A model generated the notes under the pieces. That model worked only from the letters and a program-made list of their open reading frames with translations, ran no database searches and was not told the origin of the DNA. This document shows positions 23,923-36,077 of a DNA stretch of 64,000 bases, piece after piece. A program made the translations under genes and the position numbers. Origin of the DNA: Nemertoderma westbladi (Eukaryota > Xenacoelomorpha > Nemertodermatida > Nemertodermatidae); NCBI GenBank assembly GCA_032718475.1, contig JAUCBJ010001794.1:1-64000 (forward strand), written 5' to 3'. Numbering within the stretch: position 1 is the stretch's first letter; every line of letters starts with the position of its first letter.

Positions 23923-25482
23923 CCCTATTAGTACCGGGCTATAAAATGTTGTACAAATACCGGGAGGGGGTCATATTGACCCCCCCCCCCCCCTCTAAAA
24001 TCTACAAATATTAACGAAAACGTCTGATTTTTTGTTTGTACGTAGGTATCACTTGTATGGATCCGACCGAAAAAAAAAAGTTTCGAAAAAATGTACTGGG
24101 GTGGTTATATTGCAGCACCAAAATTACAAGTAGTGCACAATTTTCACCAAATTTGAAAGTTACATTTTCGGCTAATTATTTTTCAATACAGGTTTTCTGG
24201 GGTGCAAAATACATTGGAAAATATTAAAAAATGATATGATTACTATAAATGGCTGTTTAGTCCTCTCTGCGTAGGAAAAAATGAAAAAAACAAGTAACCA
24301 GCACTTTTCAGTTAGAACACAAAATTTTTAATTCACTTATACGATGCTATAAATTCACATTATCAGGTTTTCGAGGGCGCTGATTCTAATGGAATACATT
24401 TCTAATATGCCAGAACATTGCTACTTGTATTTTTCGGCGTTTTTTGGCAAATTTTGGTGCTAGCACCAAATTTCGTACCCATCACCAAAAAGTACAAGTT
24501 TGCGATGTCCAGTGCTGTTTTTATTGATTCCATCGGATTCAGGACCCTCCTAAACCCGTATAACGCAAGAAACAAGGTGATACTATCTACTTATCAATTT
24601 GCATATTTTCCAAAATTTGGTGCTGGCACAACAATTTTCACCCACCGGCGAAAAATACAAGTTTGAGAACTCTTATGAAATTTTTACTGATTCCATTGAA
24701 TTCAGAACCATCACAAACCCGTATAACGCAAGAAACAAAGTGACACAATCAATTGATATATTTGATGGTTTTCAAAATTTGGTGCTAGCACCACATTTTG
24801 CACCCACATCCGAAAAATACAAGTTTGAGATGTCTAGTTCGATAATTATATTTTCCATTGAATTCAGAACAGCCATAAACCTCTAAAACGCAAGAAATAA
24901 GTTGTCACAAGCAATTTTATCTATTGAATGGATTTTCAAAATTTCGTGCTAGCACCAAAATTTGCACACAGCACCGAAAAATACAAGTTTGATACGCTTG
25001 GTGCAACTCGTATATATTTCATTGAATCCAGAAACCCAAAAAACCCCAATTGCGTAAAAAACAAGTTTCAAACGATCAATTTACAAAATTGACTTATTTC
25101 AAAATTTGGTGCTGGCACCAAAATTTGGCACCCACCGAAAAAAACAAGTTTGAAATTTCTAAATCAATTTATATGAATTCCATCAAATTTCTAACACCAA
25201 AAAACCGGTTTAAATCAAAAATAGAGATGTTACAATTCATATTTAATGAAATGTAATTTTCAAAAAACGTCTCAAAAAAAGTGCCAAAAGTAGGGTTAAA
25301 AATGGTGCTATAACTCAAAAAGTACCCAATATTTTTGAAAACGGTTTTCACTACTAGGAAGACAATAGATTTTTAAGAAAAGTCATAAAATTTCAGATTC
25401 CCAACTGCGTTTGTTTCAGAATTATAATAAAAAAACCACGGGGGGGGGGTCATATTGACCCCCCCCCCCGGGTTTAATAGGG
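23923..25482. mobile_element. piggyBac-like non-autonomous element with TTAA duplication
   Basis: TTAA at 23919-23922 and 25483-25486 flank a 1,560-bp segment starting CCCTATTAGTACCGGG and ending CCCGGGTTTAATAGGG, so the ends are inverted repeats beginning CCCTATTA. A TTAA target with CCC-starting ends is the hallmark of the piggyBac superfamily. Just inside each end lies the near-palindrome GGGGGTCATATTGACCCCC. There is no transposase frame; the inside is mostly a tandem repeat (24440-25215). A canonical target and matching ends make this strong, but the superfamily is inferred only from those. Confidence 0.78.
24440..25215. repeat. Five diverged tandem repeats of about 164 bp
   Basis: Copies start near 24444, 24612, 24774, 24938 and 25102. 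Each holds a version of the palindrome TTTGGTGCTAGCACCAAA, then AAAAATACAAGTTTGA, then TCCATTGAATTCAGAACC and AACGCAAGAAACAA. Copies 1, 3 and 4 keep the palindrome centre GTGCTAGCAC intact; 2 and 5 have GTGCTGGCAC. A weaker sixth copy may lie at 24115-24290. Confidence 0.8.
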
Positions 25483-26520
25483 TTAAGAGACAGTGGGTAA
25501 GTGCACGAAAAATAGAGTAATACAATACAATTAAGGATGATCATTGTCAGTTCAGTAGTGGCTATATGTGTTAATACAGAGATGTTAATATGTGTTAACC
25601 AGAGAATAATATTAGCCGCTAATTATCATTCACCTTTCAAAACATTTTGAATGTTAGTGTTAGCCTTACAAATTTATCAGTATGAGGCTGAGTAAACATT
25701 CCGCCTTAACCACAGTGTGTAACCTGATACCTGATGCAGTGATTTATATATTTCAAACTATAATGTTAGTCTTAGCCTTACAGAGTATCAGTATATGGCT
25801 GTGTAAACATTCCGCCTTATAAGCATACAGCCTCCACAGTATTAATGTTGGCATTAATGTAGCCAATACACTGTGTACCTAACAGTCATTCTGCAGGGGG
25901 AAGAGTTATTCAGCTGAGGCGGTAATAGATCGCAAACTAAACCAAGGAGTTGGCAGCCTCATCGATTTATACTAAGCCTGTGTAGAACCACAAACGCAGT
26001 GATTTTTATATTTCAAACTATAATGTTAGTCTTAGCCTTACAGAGTATCAGTATAAGGCTGAGTAAACATTCCACCTTATAAGCATACAGCCTCCACAGT
26101 ATTAATGTTGGCATTAATGTAGCCGATACACTGTATACCTAATAGTCATTCAGCAGGGGGAAGGGTTATTCAGCTGAGGCGGTAATAGATTGCAAACTAA
26201 ACCAACCAGTTGGCAGCCTCATCGATTTATACTAAGCCTGTGTAGAAAGAACCACAAACTAAATCAACCAGTTAATATTTGCTTTGACAGAGAGTGCAGG
26301 GCCTAAACAAACAGTATGGGTGTACTAAGTACAATAATCTTGGCAACCTCATCGATTTATACTAAGCCTTGTGTAGAAATGCATTACGTAAGCCATTTTT
26401 CATCAGGACACCAGCTGTCATGGGTGTTATTTTACCATTGCGCCTATGGCGTTTTTTAGTTTATCTCTATTTTTCGAGCCCAGAGGCTATGGACTGAGTA
26501 GCCGATCATGCCAGGGACCT

Positions 26521-26531
26521 TAGAATCGCGG
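26521..26531 (+). repeat. Left target-site duplication of the LINE
   Basis: TAGAATCGCGG, repeated at 30302-30312. In every uninterrupted core the sequence reads CCTTAGAATCGCGGTATCTAG, so joining the two sides after removing one copy restores the normal core. Confidence 0.9.
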
Positions 26532-29500
26532 GTCAGGTAAATTCCAGGTCAGGTCAGGTATTCTAGGTCATTTTGATCAAGAAAACTTGCCACCTCCATG
26601 CAGCATAAAGGAGGTGCCACCTGTAGCTGCATAGACCCTCTTACTAGGGCAAATCTGGTCCTGTAACTAGGACCCCCTTCGTTCTGGGATAAGGACGCCC
26701 TTGGTCCTGGATTAAGGACCCATATACTTGGCTGCAGGGGTATATGGCCTGACCAGGCAGATGGTGATCTACCAATGGCTGGTTAGGAGTAGAGTGTTCT
26801 CATGTCCACTCTGAGGGCACTTCACTGCGACCTGCACCTGGCAGCAAGGGTACAGGGCATGACCCAGCAGATGAGCTGCAACAGCCAATGGTGGGTCATG
26901 TACGCCAGAGTAGATATGGGTGATGGGCCTCATATCTGACTCCATTGCGACACCCACCCTGTGGAATGGCAAACCAGGGTGTGGTATTTGCCCCGAGAGC
27001 TGACTCGGCAAAAAAGCACCCCCCAACCCCCACTATGGATTACATTAGCAATGCGGAGGTCCGGCCACTAGAGGCCAGTGGAATTACCGGACACAATCGG
27101 CCTCACAGGCGTCAGTTAACTCCTGACTGGCTGCCTGTCTCACCCCCTACTGGAGAGAGAGCAGCCAACAATTCTTTGAGTCCCTTTCCTGATGACCTTT
27201 CTGGCCCAAACCCTGGGTCACCAGGGAGGCCAGATTGTGATGGGGAGAGGGATTCTGGAGTTGGAGGCTACTCTCATGTTCCACCCCGACCAACAAAGCC
27301 ATTGGTGAATCTGAGGCAAGTCACTAGACTAGCCTCAGTAAACACCCTAACACTCGGGTCCCCAATGCGACAAGGTGAGCTGACTGCCTTGGCAGATAAG
27401 CTTTCTCTTAGCGCAGTGGGTGTTCAAGAGCACCGAATGCAGACTGGACAGACTGATGAGGTTCTGATTAAGGACATGGGGGGCGGTTGGCGACTCGCCC
27501 TCGCGTCAGCAGATGATAGTGGCAATGGTGGAATTGGTCTATTGATGAATCCAACTGCACATGCAGCATTGGACAAAATAGACCAAATCTCTAACCGCAT
27601 CATCCGTTGCCACTTCTCATGTTCTGGAAGACTGGCTAAGAAGTTTCCTAAGGTGGTTCTGATTGTGTGCTACTCTCCAACTAGTGTTGCCCCTGTAGAG
27701 GAGGTGGAAAATTTCTACCACAATCTACAAGCAGCAACTGATGGAGTGGATCAGCATGCATTCTTAACATTCCTGGGAGACTTTAATGCAAGTCTGCATC
27801 AATCACCTACATCGCCCTGGGTCTATAGCAATAGTGTTAACCGAAATTCTGTCCATCTTCAGGATTTTATCTCTGGAAATGGATTGTTTTCGGCTGGAAC
27901 CCAGTTCAAAAAGCGAACTGGAAAGCTATGGACTCATAGTGGACCCAGTGGTCACAAGTCCCAGATAGACCATATTATGTTTCGTAGGAAATACAGGAGC
28001 TCTATACAAGACTGTAATGCATTTACACTTCGACCCTTCTCCAGTGATCACCGCCTTATTGTGGCCAAGGTAAGACTTAGTCTGCGTGCTAGCAGAACAA
28101 CGAAATCTGCCTTGCCACGGCATGACTGGTCCTCTCTGTTGCAATAGCCAAGTGTGAGATCCAGCTTCACACTACAGCTGAGCAACAGGTATGAGGCTCT
28201 TGCCTCTGAGGCGGCAGATCACTGTGAGGGCTATACTGCCTTTACAGAAGCAGTTAAGTTAGCAGCTGCAGAAACAGTTCCTGTATACCCTCGAAACAGG
28301 AAAAGGGCCCCCTGGACTGACAACAAAATTCAGAAGTGCCGAAATGACCTTCATAAGGCGCAGAAAGAGTCCCGACTCAAACAGACTACAGCGGCCAAGA
28401 ATGCAGTTAAAGCTGCATCTAGGTCCCTGAACAGGCAGTACTCTGTTAATCTACACGAGCTAATAAACCAACAGGTTGATGCCATAAATGATGCTGACGA
28501 CAGCAGGCAATCATCCCAGGCATGGAAATCGATCAATCTGCTTACTGGGCGGAAAAGCCAACCAACCACCAAGGTTAAGGCTGAATCACCAGCCGATCGC
28601 CTCAATGGTTGGAAAGCCCACTTTGAAAAGCTCCTCAATAATGACAGGGTATTGCCTGATAACTTTATAGAAGTAAAAGTGTCTGAGTCTGTACTCCCAG
28701 ATATTCCCATTGGCGATATCTCCTTTGCAGAAGTGAAGGCTGCTGCAAAGAGCATTAAGACCAATCGTGCCAGTGGAGTAGATGGTGTTCCCCCTGAGGT
28801 CTTTAAAATACCTGAGTGTTTAAAGCTCATCTATCCCATCATAGTAGACATGTACCGTACAACAAGAGTCCCACAAGAAATGAAAACAAATAAGTTGGTG
28901 CCAGTTCCCAAGAAGGGCAACCTAACACTCTATGGTTCTTTTCGGGGAATCTCATTGATCTCGATTGCTGCAAAACTATACAATAGAATTCTATTAAATC
29001 GCATCAGGGATCCCATTGAGAGACTGCTACGTGGAAATCAGAATGGGTTCCGTAAAGGTCGTGGGACCATGGAGCCCATTTTGGCACTTAGAAGGATAAT
29101 TGAAGAGTTATCAAAAAAGAAAGACAGGCATCTGGCTTTTATCTTTGTTGACTTCTTCAAGGCCTTTGATTCAGTCTCTCGCTCACATATGTTCAGCATA
29201 CTTTCATTATATGGGATTCCTGATGAAATTATTGCAGCAATCAGATCAGTATACGATGGTTCGACAACATTTGTGTCTACTGTTGACGGTGACACAGAAC
29301 CATTTGAAGTGTTATGGGGCGTCCTCCAAGGAGACACACTTGCACCATTCTTGTTCATTATTGTGGTTGACTATGTTCTACGCATGTCCTTAGATCATCA
29401 TAATGATGATGGGGTGATGATAACTCCACCTACTGGCTCCAGAAGTCGAGGAAATCCTGCCAAGTACCTAACTGATCTAGACTTTGCTGATGACTTAGGA

Positions 29501-30301
29501 GTACTCTCAGAATCATTAGAGGGAGCCCAGCGGCTCCTCAGCTCATTAGAACATGCTGCTTCTAGTGTTGGTCTTTTTATTAACTCCAGAAAGACCAAAA
29601 TTCTGACAGTTAACTTTGAAAGTCCTCAGCAAGTCTCTGATCGGATGAGCATAAGCTCAAAGGATGGTATGCTTGAGCATGTGGACGACTTCTGTTACCT
29701 GGGATCATGGATCCGGAAGTCAGGTGAGGACCTTCGAATACGTAAGGGAAAGGCATGGGCAGCCTTGAATAGGCTTTGCAGGATTTGGAAGTCACATAGA
29801 ATTAATCGGAAACTTAAGGTCCGATTATTTAGAGCAGCAGTAGTTCCAGTACTCCTCTACGGGAGTCCATGCTGGGCTCTAACTGCTGAGGACACCAAAT
29901 CTCTGGATGGCACATTCACAAGAATGCTACGCCGGGTACATTGTGTCAAGTACAATGCACACATCTCCAACCAGACGCTATATAACATTGGAGGTGTCTC
30001 ATTGGTTCCCCCAAGCTTGACACTAGAACAAAATCGCCTCCGCTTTGCAGGACATTGCTTTCGCCGTGAGGACCAGCCAGTGCATAATCTTGTACTTTGG
30101 CAGCCTCATGGAGTGAATAAGCATGGTGGACAGCCCATGACTTTCTTGAGACGCATCTTAAAGGACACTGGCCTTAAAGATGCGGATGATCTAGCAAATG
30201 TCATGGGTGATAGGGAGTTGTGGCGGTGCAATGTTGTTGACAAGCCGGCACAGCATTCTTAAAAATGCAGCTGTAATGCAGCATGCCGATCCTAGTAGTA
30301 G
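26532..30301 (+). mobile_element. RTE-type non-LTR retrotransposon, nearly complete, with TSD
   Basis: 3,770 bp between 11-bp direct repeats. The 5' end has GTCAGG repeats (GGTCAGGTCAGGT, 26533-26570), then about 400 bp of leader. A single long frame encodes an endonuclease and a reverse transcriptase. There is a very short 3' tail ending CCTAGTAGTAGTAG. One-ORF structure with an AP-endonuclease, a short 3' end and a trinucleotide tail instead of poly(A) fits the RTE group (RTE, RTEX or BovB-like). It is inserted in the sense direction of the array. The clean duplication and near-intact frame suggest a young insertion. Confidence 0.85.
26966..30262 (+). pseudogene. LINE endonuclease-reverse transcriptase, one in-frame stop
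   Basis: The ATG at 26966 opens about 393 codons to a TAG at 28145-28147; the same frame then runs about 704 more codons to 30262. The first part is an AP-like endonuclease: VGVQEHRM (catalytic Glu), FLGDFNAS (Asp, Asn), SQIDHIMFRR and FSSDHRLIV (Asp-His). It nicks target DNA. The second part is reverse transcriptase: FRGISLISIAAKLYNRIL, NGFRKGRGT, FIFVDFFKAFDSV (motif A), GVLQGDTLAPFLF (motif B), DLDFADDLGVLS (motif C FADD), then YLGSWIRKSGEDLRIR and LLYGSPCW typical of the RTE C-terminal region. The only visible lesion is the TAG between the domains. Without readthrough the element would make only the endonuclease. Confidence 0.88.
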
Positions 30302-30463
30302 TAGAATCGCGGTATCTAGATGCTGTGAAAATTTCATCAAAATCGTTAGAGTAGTTTTGGCTGTAGATCAGCCAGCCAGTCAGTCAGCCAGCCAGTCAGC
30401 CAGCCAGTCAGCCAGCCAGTCAGTCAGCCAACAATTCTTACAGTAATCAAGTCTAACGACTTG

Positions 30464-31465
30464 ATTAGTACATTGAAAGTACATTTATCAGTATGAGGCT
30501 GAGTAAACATTCCGCCTTAACCACAGTGTGTAACCTGATACCTGATGCAGTGATTTATATATTTCAAACTATAATGTTAGTCTTAGCCTTACAGAGTATC
30601 AGTATATGGCTGTGTAAACATTCCGCCTTATAAGCATACAGCCTCCACAGTATTAATGTTGGCATTAATGTAGCCAATACACTGTGTACCTAACAGTCAT
30701 TCTGCAGGGGGAAGGGTTATTCAGCTGAGGCGGTAATAGATCACAAACTAAACCAAGGAGTTGGCAGCCTCATCGATTTATACTAAGCCTGTGTAGAACC
30801 ACAAACGCAGTGATTTTTATATTTCAAACTATAATGTTAGTCTTAGCCTTACAGAGTATCAGTATAAGGCTGAGTAAACATTCCACCTTATAAGCATACA
30901 GCCTCCACAGTATTAATGTTGGCATTAATGTAGCCGATACACTGTATACCTAATAGTCATTCAGCAGGGGGAAGAGTTATTCAGCTGAGGCGGTAATAGA
31001 TTGCAAACTAAACCAACCAGTTGGCAGCCTCATCGATTTATACTAAGCCTGTGTAGAAAGAACCACAAACTAAATCAACCAGTTAATATTTGCTTTGACA
31101 GAGAGTGCAGGGCCTAAACAAACAGTATGGGTGTACTAAGTACAATAATCTTGGCAACCTCATCGATTTATACTAAGCCTTGTGTAGAAATCCATTACAT
31201 AAGCCATTTTTCATCAGGACACCAGCTGTCATGGGTGTTATTTTACCATTGCGCCTATGGCGTTTTTTAGTTTATCTCTATTTTTCGAGCCCAGAGGCTA
31301 TGGACGGAGTAGCCGATCATGCCAGGGACCTTAGAATCGCGGTATCTAGATGCTGTGAAAATTTCATCAAAATCGTTAGAGTAGTTTTGGCTGTACATCA
31401 GCCAGCCAGTCAGCCAGCCAGTCAGTCAGCCAACAATTCTTACAGTAATCAAGTCTAACGACTTG
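30464..31465 (+). repeat. Array unit E4, alpha-like, no start hairpin, core 2, end-b
   Basis: Starts at ATTAGTACATTGAAAG, directly after the previous end hairpin. Sub-repeats of about 260 bp start at 30547 and 30807 (GCAGTGATTT). Each ends with CCTCATCGATTTATACTAAGCC, which is also the start of the core, so the core looks like a terminal version of the sub-repeat. End-b is at 31450-31465. Confidence 0.85.
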
Positions 31466-32506
31466 ATTAGTACATTGAAAGTACATTTATCAGTATGAGG
31501 CTGAGTAAACATTCTGCCTTAACCACAGTGTGTAACCTGATACCTGATGCAGTGATTTATATATTTCAAACTATAATGTTAGTCTTAGCCTTATTACAGA
31601 GTATCAGTATATGGCTGTGTAAACATTCCGCCTTATAAGCATACAGCCTCCACAGTATTAATGTTGGCATTAATGTAGCCAATACACTGTGTACCTAACA
31701 GTCATTCTGCAGGGGGAAGAGTTATTCAGCTGAGGCGGTAATAGATCGCAAACTAAACCAAGGAGTTGGCAGCCTCATCGATTTATACTAAGCCTGTGTA
31801 GAACCACAAACGCAGTGATTTTTATATTTCAAACTATAATGTTAGTCTTAGCCTTACAGAGTATCAGTATAAGGCTGAGTAAACATTCCACCTTATAAGC
31901 ATACAGCCTCCACATTATTAATGTTGGCATTAATGTAGCCGATACACTGTATACCTAATAGTCATTCAGCAGGGGGAAGGGTTATTCAGCTGAGGCGGTA
32001 ATAGATTGCAAACTAAACCAACCAGTTGGCAGCCTCATCGATTTATACTAAGCCTGTGTAGAAAGAACCACAAACTAAATCAACCAGTTAATATTTGCTT
32101 TGACAGAGAGTGCAGGGCCTAAACAAACAGTATGGGTGTACTAAGTACAATAATCTTGGCAACCTCATCGATTTATACTAAGCCTTGTGTAGAAATGCAT
32201 TACATAAGCCATTTTTCATCAGGACACCAGCTGTCATGGGTGTTATTTTACCATTGCGCCTATGGCGTTTTTTAGTTTATCTCTATTTTTCGAGCCCAGA
32301 GGCTATGGACGGAGTAGCCGATCATGCCAGGGACCTTAGAATCGCGGTATCTAGATGCTGTGAAAATTTCATCAAAATCGTTAGAGTAGTTTTGGCTGTA
32401 GATCAGCCAGCCAGTCAGTCAGCCAGCCAGTCAGCCAGCCAGTCAGCCAGCCAGTCAGTCAGCCAACAATTCTTACAGTAATCAAGTCTAACGACTTGCT
32501 AACTAG
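31466..32506 (+). repeat. Array unit E5, alpha-like, no start hairpin, core 2, end-b
   Basis: Tandem copy of E4. It has an extra ATT in AGCCTTATTACAGAG (about 31590) and a longer CAGT/CAGC tract (32404-32466). End-b at 32483-32498 is followed by CTAACTAG, unlike E3 and E4. Confidence 0.85.
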
Positions 32507-32564
32507 TGACGGGCCTAGCGGCCCGATAAGGAACCGACTTTTTATTTCAAATAAAAGAGACAAC

Positions 32565-33529
32565 GAGCTCGGCTCGGTCTGGTACGATTGGGCTCGATTC
32601 AGTTCGACTTGGCTTGATTGGGCTCGAAGCGGCTTGATTGGGCTAGACTTGACACAGCTCGATTCGGCTCAATCGGCTTGATTGGGTTCGACTCGGCTCG
32701 GTCTGGCTCGACTTGGCACAATTGGGCATGACTCGGCTCGATTGGGCTTGACTCGGCTCGATTGGGAGCGAATTGGCTCGATTGGGATTGATTGGGCTTC
32801 ACTCGGCTCGATTTGGCTCAAATTGGCTCAGTCCAGCTCGATTGGGCTCGACTGGGATCAGTCCGGCTCAATTGGGCTCGACTAGGCTTGATTGGGCTCG
32901 ACTCAGCTCTATTGGGCTCGACTCGATTCGATTGGGCTTGACTCGGCTCAGTCTGGCTCGACTGGGCTTGATTGGGCTCAACTCGGCTCCGTCCGGCTCG
33001 ACTCGGCTCGATTGGGCTCGACTCAGCTTGATTTGGCTCGATTCGACTCAGTCCGGCTCAATTTGGCGTGACACGGCTCGACTCGGCTCGATTGGGCTCG
33101 GCTCGGCTCGGTCTGAGTCGACTCAGCTCGATTCGGCTCAATCGGCTCGATTGGGTTCGACTCGGCTCGAACTGGCTCGACTTGGCTCAATTGGGCTCGA
33201 TTCGGCTCAATCCGCTCGACTCGGCTCGATTGGGATTGATTGGGCTTGACTCTGCTTGATTTAGCTCAACTTGGCTCAGTCTGGCTCGATTGGGCTCGAC
33301 TTGGCTCGGTCCGGCTCAATTACGCTCAACTAGGATTGATTGGGCTCGACTCGGCTCTATTGGGCTCGACTCGACTCGATTGGGCTTGCCTCGTCTCAGT
33401 CTGGCTCGACTAGGCTTGATTGGGCTCAACTCGGCTCCTTTCGGCTTGACTCGGCTCGATTGGGCTCGACTCGGCGTGATCTCCTCGATTGGTTCTATTC
33501 GGCTCGATCGGTATGATTCGGCTCGATTG
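32565..33529 (+). repeat. Degenerate GGCTC pentamer satellite (E6)
   Basis: Built of pentamers, most often in the order GGCTC-GATTG-GGCTC-GACTC, giving a 20-bp higher-order period with many substitutions. Because 5-mers cycle every 15 bases in each frame, long open frames (LGSTRLDWARL-like) occur on both strands without meaning. Confidence 0.9.
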
Positions 33530-33539
33530 ACACACGCTG

Positions 33540-33770
33540 TTGGAAGGGTCAAAGCCAAACTCACGTGCTGCTCAAAGGGACAAAGTCAAACAGTGTGTCT
33601 ATTATTTGATGTAACTCACGTGCTGCTCGAAGGGCGCAACATCATATATCAAGGGTCAGAGCAAAACTCACGTGCTGCTCGAAGGGACAAAGTCAAAAAT
33701 AGTGTCTAATATTTGATTAACTCACGTGCTGCTCGAAGGGCGCAACTACATATTATATCGAAACAAGCCC
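33540..33770 (+). repeat. CACGTG-containing tandem repeats (E6)
   Basis: Four copies of AACTCACGTGCTGCTCGAAGGG, about 55-65 bp apart, alternately followed by ACAAAGTCAAA and CGCAAC. Each holds the E-box palindrome CACGTG. No function is shown. Confidence 0.8.
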
Positions 33771-34592
33771 CTGTCTTGTATTTTAATTATAACAGAAATC
33801 CTTGCCTTCAGTACAAAATATCTAAAAATTAATTTACCTGAAGTATGGGTAACATTATAAATTCGCTTTTCACACACAGTAGTTAACTAAAGCAAATACC
33901 CTTCAGGTTGACTGAATGATTTTATTAATGTTTGCCATGCATAATGTACTATATTTGGGTCCCATGACCCACCCCATTGAACAGCTTTGCTTACATCTGA
34001 TAGAGAGTAATCCCAAATTAACTTCTCTCTACGAAAATTATTTTAATTAAATACATACAACATAGCAGACAACTCTGCAATCAACAGTACACAATAACTA
34101 AAATGGCATTCAGCTTACCAGCTATTCGCATTAAGCTAATAGATATTCGATTTCATTCGATTCATTGAGTGTGTGAGGGCTATTGGGAGAGCAATCAGCT
34201 TATGATGTAATACATTAGAATCCCACGGCTTTTGTTTGCTTACTGTCTGAGTTGTAGAGTGAGGATAATACTTGGCAGAGAAAGCATTTCCTTGTTAGGT
34301 GGCCATTCCTATAGAATAGCATTACTAGGCTATCTCTATCCATTTTTCATGAGTGCCAGCTGGTGTTTTTATCATTGCGCCTATGGCGTTTTTTCGTTTA
34401 TGTCTATTTTTCGAGCCCACGGCTCATGGACGAAATAGCGGAACATACCAGGGACCTTAGAATCGCGGTATCTAGCCGCTGTGAAAATTTCATCAAAATC
34501 GTTAGAGTAGTTTTGGCTGTAGATCAGTCAGTCAGTCAGCCAGCCAGTCTCGAGCAATTCTTACAGTAATGAACCTCTCGGTTCCTAACTAG

Positions 34593-36077
34593 AGACGGCG
34601 TCAAGACGCCGTTAAGCAAGTCGGAAGTCGTCAATCAAAGGTAAGTTCCCTCAACAATGTTTACCTTTGTTCAGAAGGGAAGTGTTATTTATCTATGGTC
34701 AGAGAGAGATCCCACTCTGTAATTTGGCAATTGCTCAAATCCATTCAGCTGAATGACTCAGTAGAGTAAACTAAAGTAAATTCCCTCAGCCTCAACAATG
34801 TTTGCCTATGGTGTGAAGGGAATCTGACAGAGAATAATCTTAGCCACTAAATGTCATTCACCTAACAAAACATTTTGAATGCCACAGTGATTAACCCAAT
34901 ACAGATAATAAGCAGTTATTTTTATATTTCAAACTATAATGTTAGTGTAAGCCTTACAGAGTATCAGTATGAGGCTGAGTAAACATTCCGCCTTATAAGC
35001 ATACAGCCTCCACAGTATTAATGTTGGCCAAAAGATTTAAAAATAAAATACAGTGCAATAGTACTCTGTAACCTACAGTCATTCAGCTTGCACTAAATAT
35101 CAATCACCTATAAAACATTTAAACATTTTGAATGCCACAGTATGTAACCTGATACAGATAATAAGCAGTGATTTTTATGTTTTAAACTATAACGTTAGTG
35201 TTAGCCTTACAGTGTATCAGTATGAAGCTGAGTAAACATTCGCCTTACAAGCATACAACCTCCAAAGTATTAATGTTGGACGAAAGATTTAAAAATAAAA
35301 TACAGTGCAGTAGTACTCTGTAACTAACAGTCATTCAGCTTGCACTAAATGTCAATCACCTATAAAACATTTTGAATGTCACAGTGATTATTAACCCAAT
35401 ACAGATAATAAGAAGTGATTTTTATATTTCAAACTATAATGTTAGTCTTAGCCTTACAGAGTATCAGTATAAGGCTGAGTAAACATTCCACCTTATAAGC
35501 ATACAGCCTCCACAGTATTAATGTTGGCATAATGTAGCCGATACACTGTATACCTAATAGTCATTCAGCAGGGGAAAGAGTTATTCAGCTGAGGCGGTAA
35601 TAGATTGCAAACTAAACCAACCAGTTGGCAGCCTCATCGATTTATACTAAGCCTGTGTAGAACCACAAACTAAATCAACCAGTTAATATTTGCTTTGACA
35701 GAGAGTGCAGGGCCTAAACAAACAGTATGGGTGTACTGAGTACAATAATCTTGGCAACCTCATCGATTTATACTAAGCCTTGTGTAGAAATCCATTACAT
35801 AAGCCATTTTTCAGCAGGACACCAGCTGTCATTGGTGTTATTTTACCATTGCGCCTATGGCGTTTTTTCGTTTATGTCTATTTTTCGAGCCCAGAGGCTA
35901 TGGACGGAGTAGCCGATCATGCCAGGGACCTTAGAATCGCGGTATCTAGATGCTGTGAAAATTTCATCAAAATCGTTAGAGCAGTTTTGGCTGTAGATCA
36001 GTCAGTCAGCCAGTCAGTCAGCCAGTCAATCAGCAAACAATTCTTACAGTAATCAAGTCTAACGACTTGCTAACTAG
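34593..36077 (+). repeat. Array unit E7, alpha, core 2, end-b (1,485 bp)
   Basis: Same length as E1 and almost the same sequence (differences such as AAATATC for AAAAATC near 35097 and AGTATGTAACC for AGTGTGTAACC near 35150). Intact start hairpin ACGGCGTCAAGACGCCGT. End-b is at 36054-36069. Confidence 0.9.

Larger units (their letters stand above)
23854..25597 (-). mobile_element. Short SINE-like insertion hosting a piggyBac-like element
   Basis: The left edge has TAATAATAATGATAAATGG and the right edge TGTGTTAACCAGAG. A sister copy at 49256-49280 reads GCAGAGTTAGTAACCAGAGA without the insert, which gives an empty site. Without the nested TTAA element the insert is about 180 bp. Read on the - strand it ends in an ATT-type tail, which suggests a retroposon. 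No convincing tRNA promoter boxes were found, so the SINE label is tentative. Confidence 0.5.
23389..30463 (+). repeat. Array unit E3, alpha, core 2, end-b, split by nested insertions
   Basis: Start hairpin at 23391-23408 and end-b at 30448-30463. The unit is interrupted by a short insertion (about 23854-25597) that itself hosts a TTAA element, and by an RTE-like LINE (26532-30301) inside the core. Without these it would be about 1.5 kb. The end hairpin is followed by ATTAGTACATTG instead of CTAACTAG. Confidence 0.85.
32507..34592 (+). repeat. Array unit E6, beta-D, core 1, end-a
   Basis: Start hairpin at 32510-32525 and arm AGGAACCG. Then a pentamer satellite (32565-33529), E-box repeats (33540-33770) and a 600-bp unclassified segment (33771-34365) including CCATGACCCACCCC and AATAACTAAAATGGCATTC. 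Core 1 is joined after GTTTTTATCATTGCGCC rather than the usual spacer. End-a is at 34571-34584. Confidence 0.85.
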
